Source: an uncultured Eubacteriales bacterium
GTDB lineage: Bacteria; Bacillota; Clostridia; Oscillospirales; Acutalibacteraceae
NCBI GenBank assembly: GCA_902491475.1
Contig: CABUHY010000010.1
Span: 14,091-78,090, forward strand
Length of the DNA stretch: 64,000 nt
Direction of reading: 5' to 3'
The translations under genes and the position numbers were made by a program. Shown here piece by piece: positions 53,923-61,294 of the stretch (the stretch's first letter is position 1; each line of letters opens with the position of its first letter). Under the pieces are notes generated by a model, which saw only the letters and a program-made list of their open reading frames with translations, searched no databases and was not told the origin of the DNA.

Positions 53923-54029
53923 CTTGTGCGACAGCACAAGCGGCACGAAGTGGCGGCGGCGAAAGGCCGCAATTTAGCCATTCAATGTTCTCCGAAACGG
54001 TCAAAATCTTTGATTTTGTCAGCGTTTCG
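53923..54029. repeat. Cluster of intergenic hairpins
   Basis: Three adjacent stems: CTTGTGC-gaca-GCACAAG (53923-53940), a GCGGC...GCCGC stem (53956-53970), and CGAAACG-gt-CAAAATC-ttt-GATTTTG-tcag-CGTTTCG (53993-54029). They lie upstream of the kinase promoter region and downstream of the lipoprotein terminator, so they are not needed as terminators. No gene is seen between 53877 and 54141. Confidence 0.55.
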
Positions 54030-54089
54030 TGAGGTTATTATAACATATTTTTTTTGAAAAGTTAAGCGAAAAAACAAAAATATCGTAAA

Positions 54090-54130
54090 AGAAAAACGGA
54101 GCAATTCAATTAAGAATCGCTCCGTTTTTC
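54090..54130 (-). terminator. Terminator of the TetR-MMPL-lipoprotein operon
   Basis: AAAAACGGAGC (54092-54102) and GCTCCGTTTTT (54119-54129), perfect 11-bp stem with flanking A/T runs. Confidence 0.87.
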
Positions 54131-54141
54131 GGTGGGGGATA

Positions 54142-55821
54142 TTATTTGAAAAGATTTTTAACTCTTGTGAAGAAGCCGACCTTTTCAGCGGTCTCTTCGG
54201 TCTGTGATGCAGACTGTACCGGAGCCGATATGGCGTCGGTCTTGTAAGTGAAGATGACATTTGAAGTCATACGGTCGGTCTTTTCGGTGAATATATCGTA
54301 CTCGTTACCGTATGTGAGCCACTCCTTCATCTTTTCCGCAAGAAGCTGCTGATTAGCCTCCGAAAGGGTGTCGAGAGTCGTATATTTGTTTACGGTTTTC
54401 ATAAGAGCGTCAATCTGTGCCGCTTTGTCGTCGCTTGAAAGGTCGTTAATCATTTCAAGGACTTCCTTGTTGTCGTCGATAGCCTTGAGCACGCCCTGAA
54501 GCTCATTGAGGGTTTCGGGCATATTTTCAAGTGACTGCTTGATTTCGGGATCGTTCATATCGTTTGAAAGCGACTGAAGAATGGGCATTACCTCGTTCAA
54601 GTCATTGGCGAGGGTCGATACCTCGGAAAGACTCGATGAAAGCTGAGGAAGAACCTTTAACAGAGCCGCAACCGCAGGGTCATTGAGAGTTGCCGAAACG
54701 GCGTCAAGGTCTGTTGCGTTGAGGTCGTTTGCAAGCTTTTCAAGCTTTTGCAGGTTTTCGTCTGTCATATAGGTGCTGACTGTTTTAAGGAGCTTTTCAT
54801 TTTCTTTATAGAGCCTTACTGCGGTGTTTACCGAGCCGATAAGCTCTTCAAATTTGTTTGAGTCGCCGTAAAGAACGCTTACCATCTTGTTGATGTCAAG
54901 TCCGTTGAGCGCTGTCTGAACATCTTCAAAGTCCGAGAGCACACCCTTTATGTCGTCAACGCTTTCGGGAAGGCTTCCCGTTCCGATTGAGCCGACAGCC
55001 GAGAGCGGAACAGCCGCAAACATAATGTTGCCGAGCTCGAAGTCCGTTACGGTAGCTGTTATTGTGAAGGATTCCGCCGCTATTGAGTTGAGCATTGAAA
55101 GGTTGAGCGCCGACAAGCCGAGGCTTTCATCTGCACCGGGAACGCCCGTGAAGAAAGCAACCTGCTTTGAACCGTCGCTGAGCGCCGTGCCGTTTACAAT
55201 GTCGATGTTTGAGAAGTGCTCCTCGGGTAAAATCATACCGCCGACCAAAAGCAACGGACAGTAGATGTCACAGCTCTTGCCCTGGATTGTAACGGTCTTT
55301 TTAAGGGCGCTTGAGGTGTCAATCTGAATTTTCACATTGCCGCTCTTGCCTGCGATTTCGTCGGCAGACATTTCAACATCGTCAAGGTAATAGTGAATGC
55401 TTATATTGATGGGAGAGGGCTTTTCGGTTGTGCCGCTGTAATAGAGGTCCGTGGTGTCCATATCCCAGTAGAGCTTGTCGTCCCTGACATCTGCGGGGGT
55501 AAGCGTCTTAACATTGGTTATGTTTTCAAGCGAGCTTACATCCTCGATAACCGTCTGAGGCGTGTCGGTGTGAAGCCAATCGGTAACATTTATTTTTTTT
55601 ACCGTACCGTCGGAGTTTAAGTTGATATATACCGTCTCCTGCTTCTTTACATTTTCGGCAAGAGTTGTATAGGTCTGCTGAACATAGGGCTGAGTGCCCT
55701 TTGCGTCGTCGAGAATTTCATTGCCCGTTGTCTTTTGCTTGCCGCAGCCTGCAAAGGAGAGGGCGAGAAGAGATACCGTCAAGCCGATGCTTATTGCTTT
55801 TTTTGCTTTGCTGTTAAACAT
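54142..55821 (-). CDS. Lipoprotein with helical repeats, partner of MMPL exporter
   Basis: A 559-residue lipoprotein: signal peptide and lipobox (ALSFAGC, Cys26). Residues 27-290 are beta-rich; residues 290-500 are a helical region with heptad-like Leu spacing (NDLNEVMPILQSL, NELQGVLKA), suggesting a long coiled coil outside the membrane. The end is polar with a short basic tail. I do not recognise a named family. Its start overlaps the MMPL gene by eight bases, so it probably works with that exporter, much like YhgE/Pip-type or adaptor subunits (inference). GGAGG precedes the ATG. Confidence 0.8.
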   Translation of the reverse strand: MFNSKAKKAISIGLTVSLLALSFAGCGKQKTTGNEILDDAKGTQPYVQQTYTTLAENVKKQETVYINLNSDGTVKKINVTDWLHTDTPQTVIEDVSSLENITNVKTLTPADVRDDKLYWDMDTTDLYYSGTTEKPSPINISIHYYLDDVEMSADEIAGKSGNVKIQIDTSSALKKTVTIQGKSCDIYCPLLLVGGMILPEEHFSNIDIVNGTALSDGSKQVAFFTGVPGADESLGLSALNLSMLNSIAAESFTITATVTDFELGNIMFAAVPLSAVGSIGTGSLPESVDDIKGVLSDFEDVQTALNGLDINKMVSVLYGDSNKFEELIGSVNTAVRLYKENEKLLKTVSTYMTDENLQKLEKLANDLNATDLDAVSATLNDPAVAALLKVLPQLSSSLSEVSTLANDLNEVMPILQSLSNDMNDPEIKQSLENMPETLNELQGVLKAIDDNKEVLEMINDLSSDDKAAQIDALMKTVNKYTTLDTLSEANQQLLAEKMKEWLTYGNEYDIFTEKTDRMTSNVIFTYKTDAISAPVQSASQTEETAEKVGFFTRVKNLFK

Positions 55822-57922
55822 TGTTCTCTGCCTCCTTGAGTTGTTCCTTTTTTGATTTTGTACGCCAGTTAAGAGTTGTTTTGCTTATCGGTTTTTCGCA
55901 TATATAAAGCAACGGAGTCAACAGGAAGATAATTACGAATGCGCTGATTACCGAGCCTCTTGCAAGCAGTGCGCAGATACCCTTGATAATTGAAATATCG
56001 CAGATACAATATACGCCGAATGTTGCCGCAAAGAATACGGAAGCGCTTTGAAGAATTGATTTTTCCGCCGCAGATACTGCCTTGATAATGGAGTCGTGCT
56101 TCGAGTGACCGAGGCGAAGCTCCTCTCTGAACCTTGTTGTAAGAAGTATTGCGTAGTCAACCGTTGCACCGAGCTGTACGCAGTTGATAACCGTCGAGTC
56201 AACGAAGGACATCGAACTGCCGAGCAGAACGCTTGTCGCAAGGTTGAGCCAGATAGCAAGCTCAATGGAGAGGACAAGGATTATCGGAAGACTTATGGAT
56301 TTGAGCGTGAGTGCGATAAGAATGAATATCGCCGCTATTGAGATGATACTCGTTACCGTAAAGTCTCTGTCCGTAACCTCGATAAGGTCCTTTGAAATTG
56401 CGCCCTCGCCGGTTACATAACCGTTCGGGTCGTACTTGTGAACAATGGTGTTGAGCTCGTCAACCTGGGCGTTCAATTCGTCCGTAGCGGTTGCGTATTT
56501 CGAGTTTACCATCATAAGCTGTAAGCCGTCCGCCTTGCATATGCTCAATATATCGTCGGGAATGATGTCGTCGGGAATTGCGGGTCCGACTATCGAGTTG
56601 TATGCGAGCGTCGAGGCGATACCGTCAAGGTCCTTGATTTCGTTTTCCATCTGAATGATTTCTCCCGACGGAAGCGTGTCGTCAAAGATTATGAAATGCG
56701 TGGTCGCCATATCAAAGTCCGCTTTAAGCTTTTCAAGACCCTGAACGGATATAAAGGTTTCGTTGAGCGCCTTATCCATACTGTAATAAGGTGTAGCTTT
56801 CGACTGTACGAAGTAAGCCGGAATCAAAAGGACAACAAAGATTATCGCAAGAACCTTTCTGTGCTTGAAAATGAAATTGTTGAGCTTCGGGAACTCGGGC
56901 ATAAGGCTCTTGTGCTTGTACTTTTCAATGTATTCCTCGAACAGAAGAAGCATTGCGGGGAGAACGAAGATAACGCTGACAATTCCCAATACAACGCCCT
57001 TTGCCATAACGAAGCCTATATCAAAGCCGAGACTCAGTCTCATAAAGCAGAGTGCAAGGAAACCGAATATTGTTGTAAGCGAGCTGCCCAACAGGGCTGT
57101 TATCGACTTGACAACGGCGTTTGCCATTGCCTCCTCCCTTGTTGCGTAACGCTGCCTTTCCTCATGGTATCTGTCGATAAGGAATATCGAGTAGTCGATT
57201 GTAACGCCCAACTGGAGGATAGCCGCAATACTCTGCGTTATGAACGAAATCTCGCCCAAGAATATGTTCGTACCCATATTGTAAAGTATAGCCATACCGA
57301 TTGTTGCAAGGACAACGAAAGGAAGCACCCATGAGTCCATAAGCAACGACATAATGATAAGCGCAAGCACAACCGCAACCGCAACATATATCGGTGCCTG
57401 CGTGTCGCATATTTCCTTTGTGTCCTCGACTATTGCCGTAAGACCGCTGATAAAGGTCTTGTCATTGATAAGTCCCTTTATCTGCTTGATTGTTTTAAGG
57501 GTTTCGTCCGACGAGCCTGCATACTTGTACTGGACAAGCATCATTGTCTGTTCGCCCGTTTTGCTGTAAAAGATGTCTTTAAGCGCATCAGGAATAATGT
57601 CTGCGGGGATGCTGACATCTGCCAGGTCATCAACCCAGAACACGGCGCTTACTCCCTCTAATTTTGAAATTTCCTCCTTCAACGCAGCGGTGTATTTTGA
57701 GGGCATATCTTCGATTACCAATATTGACATACCTGCGTTGTTGAACGTCTCGTCAAGTACCTTTTCGCCTTGTACGGACGCAAGATTGTCGGGCAAATAT
57801 GACATAACATCGTAGTTTACCCTGGTGCACAAGAATCCTATGAGCGACGGTATCAAAAGCAGTACCGCAATCAATACGACCGTCTTAGGATGCTTTGCTT
57901 CCCACAGTGCAATCTTTTTCAA
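55814..57922 (-). CDS. MMPL/RND-family transporter
   Basis: A 702-residue RND-type exporter of the MMPL group. Twelve membrane helices in two halves, each with a large extracellular loop after its first helix. The proton-relay motif occurs in both halves: GVTIDYSIFLIDRYHEE and GATVDYAILLTTRFREE. It probably exports lipids, peptides or drugs. TTG 57922 is the best start, six bases after AGAGGTG; the GTG at 57931 belongs to that site. It lies between tetR and the lipoprotein gene and is presumably repressed by TetR. Confidence 0.9.
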   Translation of the reverse strand: MKKIALWEAKHPKTVVLIAVLLLIPSLIGFLCTRVNYDVMSYLPDNLASVQGEKVLDETFNNAGMSILVIEDMPSKYTAALKEEISKLEGVSAVFWVDDLADVSIPADIIPDALKDIFYSKTGEQTMMLVQYKYAGSSDETLKTIKQIKGLINDKTFISGLTAIVEDTKEICDTQAPIYVAVAVVLALIIMSLLMDSWVLPFVVLATIGMAILYNMGTNIFLGEISFITQSIAAILQLGVTIDYSIFLIDRYHEERQRYATREEAMANAVVKSITALLGSSLTTIFGFLALCFMRLSLGFDIGFVMAKGVVLGIVSVIFVLPAMLLLFEEYIEKYKHKSLMPEFPKLNNFIFKHRKVLAIIFVVLLIPAYFVQSKATPYYSMDKALNETFISVQGLEKLKADFDMATTHFIIFDDTLPSGEIIQMENEIKDLDGIASTLAYNSIVGPAIPDDIIPDDILSICKADGLQLMMVNSKYATATDELNAQVDELNTIVHKYDPNGYVTGEGAISKDLIEVTDRDFTVTSIISIAAIFILIALTLKSISLPIILVLSIELAIWLNLATSVLLGSSMSFVDSTVINCVQLGATVDYAILLTTRFREELRLGHSKHDSIIKAVSAAEKSILQSASVFFAATFGVYCICDISIIKGICALLARGSVISAFVIIFLLTPLLYICEKPISKTTLNWRTKSKKEQLKEAENNV

Positions 57923-57927
57923 TTCTA

Positions 57928-58524
57928 TCACCTCTTGATTATATTATTTATGCTTGATTCTATTATCTGACAAAGATGGGGCTTGAGCTCCTCGAGCGTG
58001 TAGGGCGTTTCCCTGAGTATTGCGTTACAGCAGGACGAAACAATAAGCTCGATATAAAGGTAAAGCTTTGCGGAAACCTCCGTTTCGTCAATGCCGCAGC
58101 GAAGAAGCTCCGAATAAATCTTGTTGTAAAGGTCTTTTACCGGACCCTCCTGCGTTCCCGCAACGGCGTTTACACAGGTGTTGAGGTTTTTTTCAATCAG
58201 CAGACAGAGCGTCTTGTTTTTCTGAAGAAAATCGGAAAGATAGTCCACATAGTGCCTGACATTGTACGGTATATCGTCAAAGCTTTCGGGACTGTATGTA
58301 TCGGTAAGCATACACATATATTTTGAAGCCTTGTCGAGTATTATCGTTGTGATAAGGTCGTATCTGTCCTTAAAATAAAGATAAAACGTGCCCTTTGCAA
58401 CGCCTGCACCCTTGACTATCTCATCTATTGAAACAAGGTGTGTTCCGTTCTTTTCAAAGAGCCCGAGGGCGGTGTCAAGGATTTTGGTGTATTTTTCATT
58501 CTTTTTCTGCGTAACCTTATCCGT
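57928..58524 (-). CDS. TetR-family repressor, probable ACG start
   Basis: A TetR regulator of about 198 residues. The HTH is IDEIVKGAGVAKGTFYLYF, followed by a helical ligand domain. The start is unusual: a perfect GGAGGTGA (plus 58530-58537) is followed five bases later by ACG (58522-58524) where ATG is expected; no ATG or TTG lies in frame nearby. GTG 58581 would extend the protein but lies at about the predicted transcription start and has no site; GTG 58533 lies within the ribosome site. The gene overlaps MMPL translation signals and likely represses its own operon through the two palindromes at 58549 and 58596. Confidence 0.8.
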   Translation of the reverse strand, partial: TDKVTQKKNEKYTKILDTALGLFEKNGTHLVSIDEIVKGAGVAKGTFYLYFKDRYDLITTIILDKASKYMCMLTDTYSPESFDDIPYNVRHYVDYLSDFLQKNKTLCLLIEKNLNTCVNAVAGTQEGPVKDLYNKIYSELLRCGIDETEVSAKLYLYIELIVSSCCNAILRETPYTLEELKPHLCQIIESSINNIIKR

Positions 58525-58548
58525 AAAAATCACCTCCGCAGAAAAAAC

Positions 58549-58561
58549 TGACCGACAGTCA
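58549..58561. promoter_or_regulatory. TetR operator-like palindrome 1 (leader)
   Basis: TGACCGACAGTCA, with TGAC/GTCA arms, lies about 15-25 bases after the predicted start of transcription of the tetR operon. Confidence 0.55.
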
Positions 58562-58581
58562 ATTTTCTTTTTTCGTCCCAC

Positions 58582-58609
58582 ATTTTAGCACAAAATGACT
58601 GTTAGTCAA
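58582..58609 (-). promoter_or_regulatory. Promoter of tetR-MMPL-lipoprotein operon
   Basis: TTGACT (plus 58604-58609) and TAAAAT (plus 58582-58587) on the minus strand with 16-base spacing. The -35 lies inside operator 2, as expected for repression. Confidence 0.65.
58596..58608. promoter_or_regulatory. TetR operator-like palindrome 2 (over -35)
   Basis: TGACTGTTAGTCA, a TGACT-gtt-AGTCA palindrome of the same form as operator 1, 47 bases apart centre to centre. Confidence 0.58.
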
Positions 58610-58680
58610 TAATGCTTGCATATTGTTAACAAAATGTTCATATTTACAAAAATAAGTGTGTAAAAATGCCCTTTTTGTGA

Positions 58681-58709
58681 TTTACAAAACGGCAAATATT
58701 TAGTAAAAT
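58681..58709 (+). promoter_or_regulatory. Promoter of azlCD
   Basis: TTTACA (58681-58686) and TAAAAT (58704-58709) with 17-base spacing, divergent from the tetR promoter. Confidence 0.65.
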
Positions 58710-58731
58710 AGACATATATGAGGTGTAGTTG

Positions 58732-59466
58732 ATGTCAGACATAAAAAGAACAATGAAAAAGCCGTTTTTTAACGGGTTAAAGGACGGCATTCCGATAGGA
58801 CTCGGTTATTTTGCCGTGTCCTTTTCAATCGGTATAACCGCCAAGAGTATAGGAATGAATGCCTTTCAGGGCTTTCTGCTGAGCCTGCTCAATAACGCTT
58901 CGGCGGGCGAGGTTGCCGGGGTTTCCGCAATTTCGGACGGCGTAACCTATTTTACCGCAGCGATAATCATCCTTGTCACAAATGCAAGATACATACTTAT
59001 GAGCTGCGCTATGAGCCAGAAGTTTTCCCCCGATACGCCGCTGATACACAGGTTTTTGATAGGCTTTGACTTAACGGACGAGCTTTTCGGAATTGCCGTT
59101 GCGTACCCGGGATATATAAAACCGTCGTATATGTACGGCGCATTTACGGTGGCGCTTCCGATGTGGGCGCTCGGAACAATGTGCGGAATTGTCGTGGGCA
59201 ACATTTTGCCCGAGGTTGTAACTACGGCGCTCAGCGTTGCCATTTACGGTATGTTTTTAGCCGTTGTAATCCCCCCTTGCAGGAAAAACAAGGCTGTTAC
59301 GGCAGTGGTGCTGTCAAGCTTCGTTATAAGCGGACTCTCAAAGGTAATACCCGTAATTTCGGATATGACCGAGAGCGTGAGAGTAATTGTGCTGACGCTT
59401 GTGATATCCGTTGCGGCGGCGCTTTTGTTCCCCGTTAAGGACGAAGAAGGGAAGGCGGCACAATGA
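58732..59466 (+). CDS. azlC: AzlC-family branched-chain amino acid permease subunit
   Basis: A 244-residue membrane protein of the AzlC family, which with AzlD exports branched-chain amino acids and analogues. The family start GLKDGIPIGLGYFAVSFSIG is present, followed by five or six helices including NARYILMSCAMSQ and DELFGIAVAYPG. ATG 58732 follows AGGTG by six bases; an in-frame TTG one codon earlier is less likely. The stop overlaps azlD (ATGA). Confidence 0.92.
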   Translation: MSDIKRTMKKPFFNGLKDGIPIGLGYFAVSFSIGITAKSIGMNAFQGFLLSLLNNASAGEVAGVSAISDGVTYFTAAIIILVTNARYILMSCAMSQKFSPDTPLIHRFLIGFDLTDELFGIAVAYPGYIKPSYMYGAFTVALPMWALGTMCGIVVGNILPEVVTTALSVAIYGMFLAVVIPPCRKNKAVTAVVLSSFVISGLSKVIPVISDMTESVRVIVLTLVISVAAALLFPVKDEEGKAAQ

Positions 59467-59771
59467 GCGGAAACACATATATTTATATTTTCGTTATGGC
59501 GGCGGTAAGCTATCTTTTGAGGGTAGTGCCTATGACCGTAATGAGAAAACCGATTAAAAACAAGTTTATAAAGTCTTTTCTTTACTATATTCCCTATGTA
59601 ACGCTGACCGTTATGACCTTCCCCGCGATAATTACCGCCACGGGAAGCTATGTGTCGGGCGTTGCGGCGCTTGTTATCGGCGTGCTGCTCGCATACTTTA
59701 CGAAGAACCTCTTTATCGTTGCCTGCGGCTGCTGTGCGTCGGTGCTGATACTGTCTTTTATAATTGTATAG
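59463..59771 (+). CDS. azlD: AzlD-family branched-chain amino acid transport subunit
   Basis: A 102-residue partner of AzlC with four helices; the VSYLLRVVPMTVMRKPIKNK start and YIPYVTLTVMTFPAII are typical. The four-base overlap with azlC indicates coupled synthesis of the two subunits. No clear terminator follows before the purine promoter at 59847. Confidence 0.92.
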   Translation: MSGNTYIYIFVMAAVSYLLRVVPMTVMRKPIKNKFIKSFLYYIPYVTLTVMTFPAIITATGSYVSGVAALVIGVLLAYFTKNLFIVACGCCASVLILSFIIV

Positions 59772-59846
59772 TAAAATAGCCAAAAACAGGCTTGATTTCC
59801 GTCATAATATTATGAAAGTGACCACTGTCGAAAAGGGTCAAAATTG

Positions 59847-59875
59847 TTGACTAAGATATTCCGATATGATATACT
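59847..59875 (+). promoter_or_regulatory. Promoter of the ZTP riboswitch-purE operon
   Basis: TTGACT (59847-59852) and TATACT (59870-59875) with 17-base spacing; start of transcription expected near 59882. Confidence 0.78.
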
Positions 59876-59894
59876 TTTATTGTATTAAAAATAC

Positions 59895-59976
59895 GGTTCT
59901 TTGCGACTGACGGATTATGTGGAGCACCACAGGGGAACAAAGAATTATATTATTTTATAAGCCGACCGTCTGGGCA
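59895..59976 (+). ncRNA. ZTP (pfl) riboswitch aptamer
   Basis: The purE leader carries the pfl/ZTP consensus: TTGCGACTGACGG, a GTGG-agca-CCAC stem (59919-59930), AGGGGAACAAAG, a variable linker and GACCGTCTGGGCA. Helix P1 pairs 59897-59903 with 59938-59944. GACGG (59909-59913) pairs with CCGTC (59966-59970), replacing the usual GGCGG/CCGCC and so supporting covariation. The ligand is ZMP/ZTP, which accumulates when 10-formyl-tetrahydrofolate is low; binding should allow purE-purM expression. Motif reading only; no covariance model was run. Confidence 0.92.
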
Positions 59977-60020
59977 CATTTAACCTGCATATTGGGTTAA
60001 GTGTGTCCTTTTTGTTTTTT
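59972..60020 (+). terminator. Terminator (expression platform) of the ZTP riboswitch
   Basis: GGGCACATTTAACC (59972-59985) pairs with GGTTAAGTGTGTCC (59995-60008, two wobble pairs), followed by TTTTTGTTTTTT. Its 5' arm shares TGGGCA with the aptamer, so ligand binding would block it. Confidence 0.88.
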
Positions 60021-60040
60021 AGAAATAGGAGGAAACCACT

Positions 60041-60535
60041 ATGAAAAAAGTCGGAATTATTATGGGAAGCGACAGCGATTTGCCGGTTATCAAAAAGTGC
60101 ACGGATATGCTTGACACGCTCGGTATCGGCTATACCGTTCATGTTTACTCGGCTCACCGCACGCCCGAGGAGGCTGCAGCCTTTACAAAATCGGCAAAGA
60201 CAGACGGCTACGGCGTAATTGTTGCGGCGGCAGGTATGGCGGCTCATCTTGCGGGAGCGATAGCCGCAAACACGACACTTCCCGTTATAGGTATTCCCTG
60301 CAAATCGGCTGCGTTGGACGGCATGGACGCCCTGCTTTCAACCGTGCAGATGCCCTCGGGTATTCCCGTTGCAACCGTTGCGATAAACGGCGGAGCAAAT
60401 GCGGCTCTGCTTGCGGCGCAGATACTTGCCCTTTCCGATAGTGAGCTTGACGCAAAGCTTGTTTCGATGAGAGAGGAAAACAGGAAAAAGGTTCTTGAAA
60501 AGGACGAAAAAATCTGCAAAGAATTGAGCAAATAA
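60041..60535 (+). CDS. purE: N5-carboxyaminoimidazole ribonucleotide mutase (class I PurE)
   Basis: The 164-residue class I PurE moves the carboxyl group of N5-CAIR to give CAIR. GIIMGSDSDLPVIKK, VYSAHRTPE and IVAAAGMAAHLAGAIA are the active-site segments, and INGGANAALLAAQIL closes the fold. AGGAGG precedes the ATG. It is the first gene after the ZTP riboswitch. A class I mutase works with PurK, which is not in the window. Confidence 0.97.
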   Translation: MKKVGIIMGSDSDLPVIKKCTDMLDTLGIGYTVHVYSAHRTPEEAAAFTKSAKTDGYGVIVAAAGMAAHLAGAIAANTTLPVIGIPCKSAALDGMDALLSTVQMPSGIPVATVAINGGANAALLAAQILALSDSELDAKLVSMREENRKKVLEKDEKICKELSK

Positions 60536-60566
60536 TTAAATTTATATATTTAAGGAGATTTTAACA

Positions 60567-61277
60567 ATGGAAAAAACAGTTCAGCTCTATGAGGGAAAAG
60601 CAAAAAAGGTTTTCGCTACGGAGGACCCCGAAAAGGTCATAGTTTCATATAAAGACGACGCAACAGCTCTTGACGGACTCAAAAAAGGCACTATCGTAGG
60701 CAAGGGTGCCATAAATAACCGTATGTCAAACTATCTTATGCAGATTCTTGAAAAGAACGGCGTAAAAACTCACTTTGTCGAGGAGCTCAATGACAACGAA
60801 ACGGTTGTTAAAAAGGTTTCCATCGTTCCGCTCGAGGTTATCATCAGAAACATTTCCGCAGGCTCTTTCGCAAAGCGCTTCGGTGTTGAAGAGGGCATCG
60901 TTTTCGCAGAGCCGACAATCGAATTTTCATATAAGAACGACGACCTCCATGACCCGCTTATGAACGCTTACCACGCAATCGCTCTCGGCGTTGCCACAAG
61001 AGAGGAAATCGAGACAATCAAGGCTATGGCGTTCAAGGTAAACGATGTTCTCAAGGAGTATTTCAAGGGACTCGGCGTAAAGCTTGTTGACTTCAAGCTT
61101 GAGTTCGGTAAGCTCTCCGACGGCACAATCGTTCTTGCGGACGAAATTTCTCCCGACACCTGCCGCTTCTGGGACGCAGAGACAAACGAAAAACTCGACA
61201 AGGACCGTTTCCGCAGAGATATGGGCGGCGTTGAGGACGCATACAAGGAAATGATGCACAGAGTATTCGGCGAATAA
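60567..61277 (+). CDS. purC: SAICAR synthetase
   Basis: PurC joins CAIR with aspartate using ATP. The 236-residue protein shows the LYEGKAKKVF phosphate loop, SYKDDATALDG, VPLEVIIRNISAGSFAKR and LVDFKLEFG. Length and order are standard. GGAGA lies before the ATG. It lies between purE and purF in one operon. Confidence 0.97.
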   Translation: MEKTVQLYEGKAKKVFATEDPEKVIVSYKDDATALDGLKKGTIVGKGAINNRMSNYLMQILEKNGVKTHFVEELNDNETVVKKVSIVPLEVIIRNISAGSFAKRFGVEEGIVFAEPTIEFSYKNDDLHDPLMNAYHAIALGVATREEIETIKAMAFKVNDVLKEYFKGLGVKLVDFKLEFGKLSDGTIVLADEISPDTCRFWDAETNEKLDKDRFRRDMGGVEDAYKEMMHRVFGE

Positions 61278-61294
61278 GTCTCGGAGGATAAACT

